Assembly (NCBI GenBank): GCA_003427395.1
Contig: BFEA01000388.1
Coordinates: 571,847-596,665 of the forward strand
Length of the DNA stretch: 24,819 bases
DNA from: Chara braunii
Lineage: Eukaryota; Streptophyta; Charophyceae; Charales; Characeae
Direction: 5' to 3'
Numbering within the stretch: the stretch's first letter is position 1; the number at the start of each line of letters is the position of its first letter. Positions 1 to 24,809 of the stretch are shown here, piece after piece. Under the pieces are notes generated by a model, which saw only the letters and a list, made by a program, of their open reading frames with translations, was not told the DNA's origin and searched no databases. The translations under genes and the position numbers were made by a program.

Positions 1-313
1 ATTGCAATCACACTCCGATTATTCACACTTGTCTTGCATGCAAACAGCGATACAGCAACTGGCGACATGCGCCCTGACAGTACTTAAGATATCGTAACCA
101 GATATGAGTTCTCTTCAACTGGCTATGGTGACTGGGCGCCCACACAACTCACTGTTCGCATTCTGGATCACCCTGGATGTCCCACACGCAACACTCAACC
201 CACTGTTCGCACTCTGTTTACAAATGAAGTTAGCTGAAAAGGAAGTCTATTCAGTATTGTGGATGACACTTTTGTTCTGTATTTCTGTGATGTGCAACCC
301 ACTGTTAATGCAG
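1..313 (+). other. Intron sequence before the first recognised exon
   Basis: I see no exon of the helicase here. A short motif CAACYCACTGTTCGCA occurs at 145-160 and 196-211, and a shorter relative, CAACCCACTGTT, near 295-306. The open frame from 104 crosses the splice acceptor and is not supported upstream of it. Confidence 0.5.
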
Positions 314-15361
<15,048 letters not shown>

Positions 15362-15958
15362 GTGCGTCCTATCCAAAGGTTTTGTCATCGACCCCTTTAT
15401 CTGTATCCCCTCTCCGTTTGCCCTTCCTGGCTGTTACGACACACGGGGATGCAGGAAGTTGGCACTGAACTACATTAATGCAGCACGCGTTGTAAGTGAG
15501 AGGCAATAAAGGTAGAACGGAAAGAAGAAATAAAAGAATAGGGGTAAAGGAAGCAAACGAAAGCAAGCGGAGAAAGAACTGCAGAGAAAAAGGCAAAAGA
15601 ACGGTTTCAGTGTGCCTCATGTCATCTCCTCAAGTGCGCTCTTGTAGTTGATAGATGTGACAATACGTTGAAGTAATTTGTTGAAGTGTATTCATGCGTC
15701 TGAGACTCCAACAATTCAATTGAGATGTGGCTCCTGTCTTTGTAAATGTGGACCTGTGTTAGAAGTTTGAAAGAGAGGGCTGGATGTTCCAACAGTATGT
15801 GTTTGGGCCTCGGCCTCGGCCTGGCTCCTGTACTCAACCCTCTACATGCATTTCGACATCTTTCTGGAGCAGATGCATTTGGAGTAGTCCAACATTTTGA
15901 TTGCATCGGGCGATGATGATGAATGGATTCACACTGCAAATTTTCTCAGACCCTGCTC
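15362..15958 (+). other. Start of intron 8, nothing recognised
   Basis: Mixed sequence with an A/G-rich stretch at 15500-15600. No continuation of the helicase was found. Confidence 0.45.
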
Positions 15959-16025
15959 CAGGGTCCCCAATTATTGCAGTCCCCAAACCCTACCGGTAGC
16001 TGAATCTTAGGGTCTGTAGGTGTAG

Positions 16026-16230
16026 GNGTCGCAGGTCAGTGNNNACAGTACCTGTAGGAGCATGCCAGTCCCCNAAGTNCAAAATTTGCAGCAGNCTACC
16101 AACGGAAGTTGGGAACTTTCCCAAAATAGCAACTTGGCAAGGCNGAGGCNGAAGGAGGCCAGTACCGATTGAANCNGGCACACNCAGCCCACTTCAACTA
16201 NATATTNTGGGCTACAGTGCCGGAGGANAG
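16026..16230. other. Segment with scattered N bases
   Basis: Single N characters and one NNN are spread over about 200 bases (16027 to 16228). This looks like a low-quality or collapsed-repeat consensus rather than a scaffold gap. Sequence interpretation here is unsafe. A lone N also occurs near 24052. Confidence 0.9.
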
Positions 16231-16537
16231 TCAGTTGTCATTTCGCAAATTTGTGGAAGCTGTTGGAGCTTGTGCGGACTAGCGACCTGGACGAAGAAGT
16301 GCGCTGAAGGGAGGAAGAAGACCAGCGCCCTGGCTGCGACAGACCACCATAGTCAGGAGAGGGGGAGGTGGCCATAGCCGCCCGTTGTTGTGAGGCACAC
16401 CGCAGAGGCATTCAGGGTAGATCCAGGACATTGTATAGGGAGGAACAGTAGCAGGGAGCATCGCAGGATGAACAGTGCAGAGATGTGAGTGGAGAGATAG
16501 AGAGTAAGAGAGGGAGTGAAGAACCAGATCGGAGGGG

Positions 16538-17245
16538 GAGAAAGTCGGGTACTTACCGGAGTGTGTTGCAGCGGTTGAGACCGCCCAGTCCCGAACTTTT
16601 TAATTGTATATTATTTGTACTTTGAATGGAATTTCGAATTGGCTCTGTTCATGGCCATAGCCCAAACTTGCGAGTTCTTTATCTGAATGCTCCCAATTTG
16701 CATGTGGTATTTTGAGTTGGATCTTACGGGGATCATTGCAATGAGCTCCAGATACATCTAAACTTTGTCAAGTGTTCTGTAATCGAGCGAGCCCCTTTGT
16801 CGCAGAATTGCAATTGGACAGTAGTGCTCAACCTTGAGAGTCGACATTCTTCCTGGGCAGCAAGTTGGTGGGAGACGGGCGAAGCCTCTGAAGGGCCCGG
16901 GAGAAAGTCGGGTACTTACCGGAGTGTATTGCAGCGGTTGAGACTGCCCAGTCCCGAACTTTTTAATTGTAGTGGAATTTCGAATTGACTCTGTTCATGG
17001 CCATAGCCCAAGCTTGTGAGTTCTTTATCTGAATGCTCCCAATTTGCATGTGGTATTTTGAGTTGGATCTTACAGGGATCATTGCAACGAGCTCCAGATA
17101 CATCTAAACTTTGTTAAGTGTTCTGTAATCGAGCGAGCCCCTTTGTCGCAGAATTGCAATTGGACATTAGTGCTCAACCTTGAGAGTCGACATTCTTCCT
17201 GGGCAGCAAGTTGGTGGGAGACGGGCGAAGCCTCTGAAGGGCCCT
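16538..17245. repeat. Tandem duplication, unit about 346-362 bases
   Basis: GAGAAAGTCGGGTACTTACC begins at 16539 and 16901. Both units continue with GCAGCGGTTGAGAC, CCCAGTCCCGAACTTTTT and a shared 270-base part ending GAAGCCTCTGAAGGGCCC. Unit 2 lacks about 16 bases. Identity by eye is about 97 percent, so the duplication is recent. On the minus strand each unit holds CCGGTAAGTA, a strong splice-donor match. Confidence 0.92.
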
Positions 17246-17792
17246 GGACGAAGCACTCGGGTCACGGTCACCATGCCAACCCGCTGGGACTAGTACATGC
17301 ATGCTTTGCCGCAATTCCTTGGTTCTGCTGCCGCGCAATAGAGGTCATGCAGGGCATGCCAGCCCTTTGAACAGACGCTTACCAGACCGTCTTTAAATAT
17401 TTCTGGTGGGTTCCGGTGTTGAACCCTGGCTGTGATCGTCGTCCTGTCTGCAACGTTAAATAATTCCTGAGGACCTTGGGGGCTGTCCTTAAACTACCTC
17501 TTGATCAGCCAGATCAAACCTGGTGTAAGGCTCGTTGCATGCGAGGATAAATACGGTGCAGGGGCTGGCAGGTGCGGTATAGACTTGGGTCACAGGGGTG
17601 GGCCGGATGGCACACGTCCAGACACGCCGCTCAACCAGATGCTCAGGGCGTTGACACAAAGTGACCAATCAAGAAGGATACAGGGGGAAGGGGAGATTCC
17701 GGTGACTGTTCGCAGAAGTAATAATTAGGAAAATATTCCATCCAGCATACATCTCTGCAGGTGACACTGTTTTATTTTTTATTATTTAGTTG
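17246..17792 (+). other. Intron 8 stretch, nothing recognised
   Basis: No coding or RNA feature could be supported. It ends in an AT-rich patch next to the MITE. Confidence 0.4.
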
Positions 17793-18138
17793 TACGGACC
17801 TGCGTAGCACGGTAAAAGTGTTCGCGCCCCTTCACGTTCGTGCGAACAGCTCACAAACATGTTCGGGCGAACGTAATTTTGTTTTCGTAAAAAAAAAAAA
17901 CAAAAAAAAACTGGTTTTTGATTTTTAACTCATGATTGGCTACGAATTTGAACATGACTCCAAGGCAAAAGTTGCTTGTATTAATATTTTACATACATAT
18001 ATTTTTTTCAGATTTTTCTGAAAACTTTTTTTTTTTTTTTTATGTTCGCGTGCGGAAGGTTTTGGGCGCTTGTTCGCGTTCGGGCGAACATGTTCGTGTT
18101 CGCCTCCGAACGCGAACACGGTGCTACGCAGGTACGGA
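17793..18138. mobile_element. 334-bp MITE with 6-bp target duplication TACGGA
   Basis: The element spans 17799-18132. Terminal repeats CCTGCGTAGCACGGT (left) and its mirror ACCGTGCTACGCAGG (right, one mismatch in context) are flanked by exact TACGGA at 17793-17798 and 18133-18138. Next to both ends lie clusters of GTTCG/CGAAC motifs, such as GTTCGGGCGAAC. The centre is A- and T-rich. No coding capacity. Family unassigned. Confidence 0.87.
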
Positions 18139-18381
18139 TTTGTTAACAACTGACAGACAGCTGCAGATAGAATAGTGCATTCCTTGCTGCATTGCATTCT
18201 GTATTAGAGTAATCTAAAAATAGAACTAGTGTTACCTGTAGAATCTGACATAAATTGTCATTGACCACTAAACTGTCTCTCTCCAGGCCGACCGAAAATA
18301 GTTGTTAATCATACTCGGTTGGGTGTCACGCTGAGGTAGGATTCAGTGTGGATTCTAGTCTAGATCACACCACTATAGCTC

Positions 18382-20167
18382 ATGAGTGAAGATGCTAGCT
18401 GTGAGCAGGAGGAATTAGTGGAAGACCTTATGATTACTCGAAGAACTGCTCTCTGTCGACCTTTGACCTTCCTAGAGTTAGGTCCAGGAGAGGAAAGGAG
18501 GCTGCGGAGAGAAGCTAGAGAGAAGGCGACATTGCGGAGGGAGAGGGATGCTGAGGCCAGCGCCAGGGCTAGGAATATAGCTAGCACAGAAGGAGGCTGC
18601 GGAGAGAAGCTAGAGAAGGGGCGACATTGCAGAGGGAGAGGGATGCTGAGGCCAACGCCAGGGTAGGAATATAGCTCGCACAGGTGCGACTATGGCTAAC
18701 TCCTCGACCATGTCACAGGCCTCTTCTCAGGCCACTTCGTCACGAGTCAGTCAGAGTATCTCTTAGGTTTCCGTTATTCAGACTGTTGGCTTGCAAGTCA
18801 GCCAACAGACTCAACTCACACCAGAGGATTACGAGATCCTCCAAGCAGAAGAACTTTAGGATGAGCTGCAGTGGTAGTTAGATGAGGCAGCAGAGAGGAG
18901 ACAAAGAGCTATATTGAGGAAAGCTAGATTAGGCAGCAGAAGACAGGAGCTAAGCAAATTAGAAGCATTAGATGAGTCAGCACTTAACCCTGCTATGCAA
19001 GCGTTGCGAAACTCGCTTCTTTGCGTGGCAGAAACGCAGGTTGTCCAGCAGGAGGTGCTGGCTGAACTAGTGGCAGGCGAGAAGCAAATTATGGCTGCAC
19101 TGCGGGTTCCTCGTTCAATGATGAGGCAGCCTCAGTTTGTTGTAGCTCCCCCTTCGGTTGCGGGTCCCTCAGTGAGTCCTAAGCCCTTCTCTGGCGACAG
19201 GAAGAAGGACGAGGACCTAGACACCTGGGTGAGGACTGTGCCCACTTATGTGAGACACAAGCTCACCAGGCCATGGCAGGAAGTTATAGTTGCTGCCTAC
19301 TTTTTATAAGGATCGACAACGCATTGGTTGAATGGGTTAGTGCAGCAACAGGGTTATGGTCAAAACTTGAATGCCTGGGATCAGGCCCAGACATTGGAAG
19401 ACTTCGTACGGACTGTGTACAAGAGGTGGCATGACCCTCAAGGGGCTCAGAAGGCCACCGACGCGATTAACAATCTTTGTGCCAAGAGGTACAAGAATGT
19501 ACGCGAAGTCACAAATGTCGTAGAACGTTTGATCGTAGTACCTGGCGTGCGTTTTGACCCGCAAGTACTCACATATTATCTGAGATGTCTGCGGACATGC
19601 ATTAAGAATAAGCCGATGGACGAGGCCTACATTGACCAACATAGCTTCACTACTTTTAGCAAGAAAGCCTTAGATCTAAAGGCTAAGCTTGGGTCTGCGC
19701 ATTAGGGACCTTCGGATGGGAGGACAAAGAAGCTTCCTTAAGATTGGAAGAACAAGGGTTAACTAATGTTCGTCGGCCATGATGGTCAGGCAATTGAAAT
19801 TGACGATTTCTTAGACCTTGGGGATGAGACAGAGCATGATTGGGCCAACGAGACTTCGGATGGGGGAGTCGTGGCACCTATCAAGGAAAAGGCTAGGGAG
19901 AGCGGGAAGCAGAAGGTAGGCCGGTCCAAGGATCAGTGCGACCAAGGAACGCCCGCATGGGTAAAACTTGGTTGGGATTACGAGGTGTGGTGGGACCGAG
20001 TTGCTAGGGGCACATGCATGAACTTTGGCAACTATGGCCACACGTGTAGAACGTGCCGACGCAAGAAAGTCGTTACGAAGGTAGCCTCTCCAACAGTGGT
20101 GGGCTTATCATGGAACCCTGGCAGTACTTCTGTGAGTACTTCGCAGGGAAACGCCTCGGGCCAGTAG
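18382..20167 (+). pseudogene. gag: Gag of the chromovirus, broken
   Basis: Open pieces at 18382-18666, 18914-19309, 19328-19705 and 19766-20167 are separated by stops and shifts. The first part is rich in Arg, Glu and Ala, and looks like a coiled coil. The third and fourth carry the usual retrotransposon Gag core, starting near PKPFSGDRKKDEDLDTW (about 19180) with a W-rich helix, LEDFVRTVYKRW (19395-19430) and following helices. A single zinc knuckle lies at 20015-20056: Cys, then Phe at the second Cys position (20024), His 20039, Cys 20054. The Phe should abolish normal zinc binding. Gag would form the particle and bind RNA. Confidence 0.85.
18497..18684 (+). repeat. 95-base tandem duplication inside gag
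   Basis: GGAGGCTGCGGAGAGAAGCT starts at 18497 and 18592. The units share GAGGGATGCTGAGGCCA and GGAATATAGCT. The second unit has lost bases and shifts the frame. Unit 1 encodes the Arg/Glu-rich segment. Confidence 0.9.
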
Positions 20168-20400
20168 GAGTTTTAGCCGCTCTTACTCGCGCTGAAGTGG
20201 TAATGTTACCTTTCCCACTTTAGGCGTTGGCCGGGGCTAGTGACCCATAAATTGCTCCGTAAACACATTCAGACACATCGACACTCTGTTCGAGAGATGT
20301 GTCCGAGTCCCTAGAAGAGTTACAAACTGAGTGATCAGGGAAGGACCCCAGAGACTCTTGGGCGATGATCAGTAGAGGTCCTAAGGGTGAACATTTCGTG

Positions 20401-20912
20401 GTAGAGGGTGATGTTGCCTTCGCAGACATAGGCTGTACACGAAATTTCACAGTCTGCGCTTAGGGGACCAAGTGCAGCGGTGTAGTGGAACTGTAGCTTC
20501 TACAACAAGCACTAAATGGTAGTTAAAGACTATGTCAAGGACGTAGTCTGCTCCTCCTCTTGTGGAGGAGGGGAAGCGAGACAAAATCTCATTCCTCGTC
20601 AGTGACGAATTGCCCTTTGACATGTTGCTAGGCATGTACTATCTCGAGGTTTCTCAACCTCAGTTCGATTTGGATAAGAAGGTATTGATACACAAGCTGC
20701 CAAATGGTAGGACCGTTAGACTGCAAAAGTTCAAAGCTAGCAGTCTAGTGGAAAACTACAGCTGCATGTGTACCGCCTCTTTCTATAACTACGATAAGCA
20801 GAATAGTGAGGAGGGCATGTATCTAGTCTTTGTCTTTGAAAAAGGGGAGGTCGTAAAAACACCCCCAGAGATACAGTCAGTCGTCGCTCAGTATCCTGAC
20901 CTTTTTGAGTAG
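20401..20912 (+). pseudogene. Aspartic protease of the chromovirus, broken
   Basis: The active-site region reads DVAFADIGCTRNF (20410-20448). The catalytic Asp (20425-20427) is kept, but the DSG/DTG motif has become DIG. A TAG follows at 20461, and the rest of the domain lies in another frame from 20562: LPFDMLLGMYYLEVSQPQF, matching the conserved (I/L)LGMxWL stretch of Ty3 proteases. The piece ends at TAG 20910-20912, which is in frame with the reverse transcriptase. Confidence 0.78.
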
Positions 20913-20921
20913 CCAAGAGGA

Positions 20922-21780
20922 GTGATTGGAAGGAAGGTGGTGCATGCAATAGAGGTTGAGCCCGATAGTAAGGTACCTAGAGGACGCATCTGTAGGATGT
21001 CTCCCGCAGAGTTGGATGAACCCCGCCGCCAGCTCAAAGAGCTCACAAAGAAGGGACGGATTCGGCCTAGTACCTCCCCTTACAGTGCTCCAATTTTATT
21101 TGTTCCTAAGAAGGGAGGTACACTGAGGATGTGCATTGGCTATAGGGGCCTCAATGCCATCACTGTTAAGAATGCGGAGCCCCTACCCCGCATCAACGAC
21201 CTATTGGATAGAGTGCAGGGATGCGGGTACTTTATTAAGATAGGTCTAAAGTTCGGATACCACGAAATTGCCATTAGACCGGAGGATCAACACAAAACCG
21301 CTTTTCAGACCAGGTACGGTCTGTACGAGTTTGTGGTGATGCCCTTTGGTCTATCCAATGCCCCTGTGACATTCCAGCACGCAATGAATAGGATATTTCA
21401 TGAGTACTTGGACAAGTTTATTGTCGTGTACCGCGACGATATCCTTATCTTTAGTAAGACTGTAGAGGAGCTCGCTGAGGACTTAAAGATTGTGCTAGGT
21501 CTCCTAAGACAACACCAGTACAAGGTAAACTTGGAGAAATGCGAGTTCGGTCGCACCAAGATCTTGTACTTGGGTCATAAAATCTCTGTGGATGAGTTGA
21601 GGCTGGACGATGCCAAAGTGGCCAGCATATGGGACTGGCCCAGACCTTAGACTGTTACTGAGGTCTGATCGTTTTTGGGGATGACGGGCTACTATCGTCC
21701 GTTTGTTAAAAACTTTAGTACTATAGCTTCCCCATTAACAAATCTAACTCGACTTGACACCCTTAGGGAGTGGACTGAAG
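20922..21780 (+). pseudogene. pol: Reverse transcriptase of the chromovirus, catalytically damaged
   Basis: The long open piece (20922-21650) carries the full Ty3 RT series: PSTSPYSAPILFVPKKGG, CIGYRGLN, YFIKIGLKFGYHEI, MPFGLSNAPVTFQ, VVYRDDILIFSK and LGHKIS. Motif A normally has an Asp where Gly stands here (codon 21243-21245). The YLDD-type motif reads YRDD (21429-21440), with both Asps kept. CIDYR is CIGYR. The connection region continues in the same frame through TAG 21648 and TGA 21666: MTGYYRPFVKNFSTIASPL. The ATG at 20922 is only the first one after a stop; the polyprotein would not start there. Confidence 0.93.
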
Positions 21781-21799
21781 AGTGTGAATCAAGAAATTG

Positions 21800-22200
21800 A
21801 AGTATGCTCTGACACACTACGAAGTCCTCAAACTTTCGGATCCTGATAAGCCGTTTGTCGTGACCACAAACGCTAGCCAATATGGCATAGGCGTGGTCCT
21901 TGGCAAAAGGAGGGGCCAAAGTTAAGACCCATCGAGTACATGAGTAAGAAGATGCCATCTCAGAAACTGGCGAAGTCCTCGTATGAGCGTGAGCTGTATG
22001 CCCTCTATAGAGCGCTGGTCCATTGGAGACACTACTAGGCAGATCTGACCATGAGACTTTGCGCTGGATTAGGACGCAGCCTGTACTCTCTGACGCACTC
22101 AAGAGGTGGATTCAAGTAATAGACATGTATGACTATCAACTTGATCCAATCAAGGGGGGGTACAACAAAGTGGCTGACCTTGTATCACGTTGGGCAGATT
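21800..22200 (+). pseudogene. RNase H of the chromovirus, broken
   Basis: PFVVTTNASQYGIGVVLG (about 21851-21905) corresponds to the first catalytic strand, but the Asp of TDAS is Asn (21869-21871). A shift follows. The end of the domain is read from 22040: SDHETLRWIRTQPVLSDALK and VADLVSRW, the usual Ty3 close of RNase H. Confidence 0.82.
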
Positions 22201-22341
22201 ATCTGGGCGCACTAGTGACTGAATTTGGCATATCTGACGATCTAATTCGATCTTTGGTGGAGGCCTATCAGCAAGATCCAGTTGTCTGAGATCACCCGTA
22301 AATTCAAAGAGAAAGATAAATGAACTTCTGATGAATTTAGG

Positions 22342-23500
22342 ATGGTAGACGCCTTGCTGTTTCTTGAGAAGGCAGGGAATAAAAGACTGTGTGTTCCAGA
22401 TAGTGAGTCTTTGCGTAGTTTATTTTTAGGGGAATGTCATGATGCACCTGGCCATTTTGGCTATAAAAAGACTTCAGCTAACCTAGTGCAGAGATTTTGG
22501 TGGCCTACTATGATGAAAGATGCAAAAAGATACGTTGAGACCTGCCAGGTTTGCCAACGGGACAAACCTAGGACTCAGGCTGCGCTTGGGCTAATCAAGC
22601 CCTTGCCGATTCCTGAAGGCGCAGGTCAGAGTGTGTCCATGGACTTCATGGATACTCTTGTGACCAGCAGGACTGACTACATCATCAAACTACATCATCA
22701 AACTGACTACATCATCTTCGTTATAGTGAATCGCTTTTCTAAGTATGCAAGGCTTATTGCTATGCCGGAGACCGCTAAGACTGACTACATCATCAAACTG
22801 TTTTTGGATAACTGGGTCCGTGATTTTGGACTCCCTACATCTATAGTAAGTGATAGGGATGTAAGATTTACCAGCGAACTGTGGCAGTCAACAGCTGAGC
22901 AGATGGCACCAAGCTACAAATGACGTCAGGGAACCACGCTGAGTCAAATGGCCAGGCAGAACAGATGAACCGAGTAGTACAGCACCTGCTTCGGCATTAT
23001 ATTAAGCCAAGTCAGGATGACTGGGACAAGAAGTTACCTCTCGTCGCCAGCCTGTATAACAATGTTGTGCACAGTACTACTGGTATTGACTCCCAACCAA
23101 CTGCACCTTGGTTGGAAGCCCAGAACTGCACTTGACTTTCTGCTACCGGAAAGACAGCACACTGCAGCACCTGGCAGCATAGAGTTTGCTGTCAAGTACG
23201 AGAAGATGCTGCAGCAGGCCGTCGAACATATTAGAAAGTCTCAGGATGCTATGATCGCATCTGAGAATAAGTATAGACGGCCCTCTAACTTTCAGGTAGG
23301 TTATAGAGTCTGGGTCAAATCATCTGAACTGGGTCAGGAGCTGGGCATATCTTGCAAACTGATGCACCCGTACTTCGGTCCTTGGGAGGTCCTAGATATA
23401 GTGGGGGATCAGATAGTCGGACCTTCCTATGTGAGTCACATCACACCTCACTTATGCACACACCCAGTTTTTCACGCCTCAAAGCTGGCACTTTTCACAG
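22342..23500 (+). pseudogene. Integrase of the chromovirus, frameshifted
   Basis: The zinc-binding HHCC region is present: ECHDAPGHFGYKKT and CQVCQRDK. Catalytic residues are all visible: Asp in VSMDFMDTL, Asp in IVSDRDVRF and Glu in GQAEQMNR (22959-22961). A one-base shift lies between the second Asp and the Glu near 22905, and another near 23085. The C-terminal GPY/F-like region reads MHPYFGPWEVLDIV, then HPVFHASKL. An in-frame repeated ACTGACTACATCATC patch (22672, 22702, 22780) inserts extra residues within the core. Confidence 0.9.
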
Positions 23501-23559
23501 AAACTTCACAGTTTCCTTCCAGACGGTCAATGCTGCCCCGAACCTTGGATGGCGAAGTT

Positions 23560-23776
23560 GACATCGACGGAATTGTGGAGCATCGAGTGATGCCAGTGCC
23601 TAAACCGCCAGGCAGAGGCCGCCCTCCTAAGCCAAGAATGCAATACCGTGTCAGATTCAGACCATCTGGATCCCAGTGAAGATCGGTGGTTCACTAGAGA
23701 AGAACTCATGCGAACAGCACTTCAAGTTATTGCAGGCTATGAAGGAGAACTCAAAGGGAAGATGCCTGCAGATTAG
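23560..23776 (+). pseudogene. C-terminal chromodomain of the chromovirus
   Basis: EVDIDGIVEHRVMPVPKP and QYRVRFR, then after a one-base shift HLDPSEDRWFTREEL and VIAGYEGELKGK, ending at TAG 23774-23776. Layout and spacing match integrase chromodomains. These target insertion to chromatin in chromoviruses. The aromatic cage cannot be judged from this damaged copy. Confidence 0.72.
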
Positions 23777-23803
23777 AAGACTTCTCAGAGGACTATCGAA
23801 GAA

Positions 23804-24240
23804 AAGGAGGGGGGAATGCGAGGATCTAGGTCCTTGGCAGGCCTAAGGGGGGAGAGAGAGAAGGATGATGATGATGATGAGGTGAGGGCACATACCTGGT
23901 ATTGGCGATGGTCTGCATTGGGCAACATCTTCAAGTACTTCGTGGGCTGCTGACGTCAACGGTTGCATTGTCAATTAGTAGGCAGACTGTAGCTGTGTAG
24001 GAAGTAGGCTGGGCGCCGATCGCCAAGTAGGGAGATAGGGCCTGGACACTCNTGTTGGTGGTGGCGAGAGCAAGCTCTCATTGACATTGGTTTTTCAGTG
24101 TTACGATTCTTCACTGGTGTTATACTGGTGCATTTCTGCTTTCTGGACACTGTGATTCAATCTGGCCTTCAATGCGATTGTGCATTCTGGATATTGTCAA
24201 TCTCGCTATTGCTCATTTTCCTTGCAGAATTTTGAACTGT
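23804..24240 (+). mobile_element. Polypurine tract and putative 3' LTR
   Basis: AAAAGGAGGGGGGAA (about 23802-23816) right after the pol stop is a typical polypurine tract. The LTR would start at TGCGAGGATCTAGG (23817). No matching 5' copy was found, so the LTR end is unknown and the range is a guess. Confidence 0.5.
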
Positions 24241-24700
24241 AAAGTTTGGAGTCTTCGGACAGCAGTTTTGAGTCGCTTATATAAAAATTATTTGTACCTT
24301 TTGCTGATTATTATCATAAAAACAGAAAGCATATGTTAATGGTACTCATGGAGGGGTGGTCGTGATCCCACACACGTGTGATTTTGAACGCTCAACAAAT
24401 AGGAATAACATCCAGCTATATCCGGATATCGGCACAGACATGGTAGCCTTGTCGTTATAGGCACTCTTATCCATGTTGATGGAATGTTGTTTCGTCTGCC
24501 AACCCCCCCTATTGCCATGAACCCAGACTTCAAACCAGCATCTCATGTCACACCGTCAAACACACTTCAGCACGTGAGGGTTGGGAACCAAAGCACGAGG
24601 TATGACAACTCGGAATTGTCGGGAAATGGAAGTCTAATACAATTGTGTACAGACCAAGCAGGGCGGCTGTGGCTGCCAGCCAAAGACAACCCAGGAATGA
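24241..24700 (+). other. Intron 8 after the retrotransposon, nothing recognised
   Basis: No gene or repeat boundary was supported. Contains GGGGTGG and CCCCCC short tracts only. Confidence 0.4.
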
Positions 24701-24710
24701 ACTTTTGTTC

Positions 24711-24759
24711 CTCTCTCTCTCTCTCTCTCCCCACACACACACTTCTCTCTCTCTCCACA

Positions 24760-24809
<50 letters not shown>

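Larger units (their letters stand above)
18382..24240 (+). mobile_element. Decayed Ty3/gypsy chromovirus-type LTR retrotransposon
   Basis: In order on the plus strand: gag (about 18382-20167), protease (about 20401-20912), reverse transcriptase (20922-21780), RNase H (about 21800-22200), integrase (about 22342-23500) and chromodomain (about 23560-23776). A purine-rich tract and a putative 3' LTR start follow. This order with integrase after RNase H and a terminal chromodomain defines chromoviruses. Many stops, frameshifts and catalytic substitutions make it inactive. I found no copy of the putative 3' LTR upstream of gag, so the 5' LTR is missing, diverged beyond recognition, or the 3' LTR call is wrong. 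The right edge is approximate. It sits in the sense orientation in the last intron seen of the helicase gene. Confidence 0.9.

Noticed and set aside
17538-17800. A 5' LTR starting TGCGAGGAT
   Set aside because: Only about ten bases match the putative 3' LTR start and the similarity ends there.
18278-18337. CTCTCTCCAG acceptor-like site followed by an open stretch to a GTAGGA donor
   Set aside because: The peptide (starting GRPKIVVNHTRLG) does not resemble the expected helicase segment after FNP.
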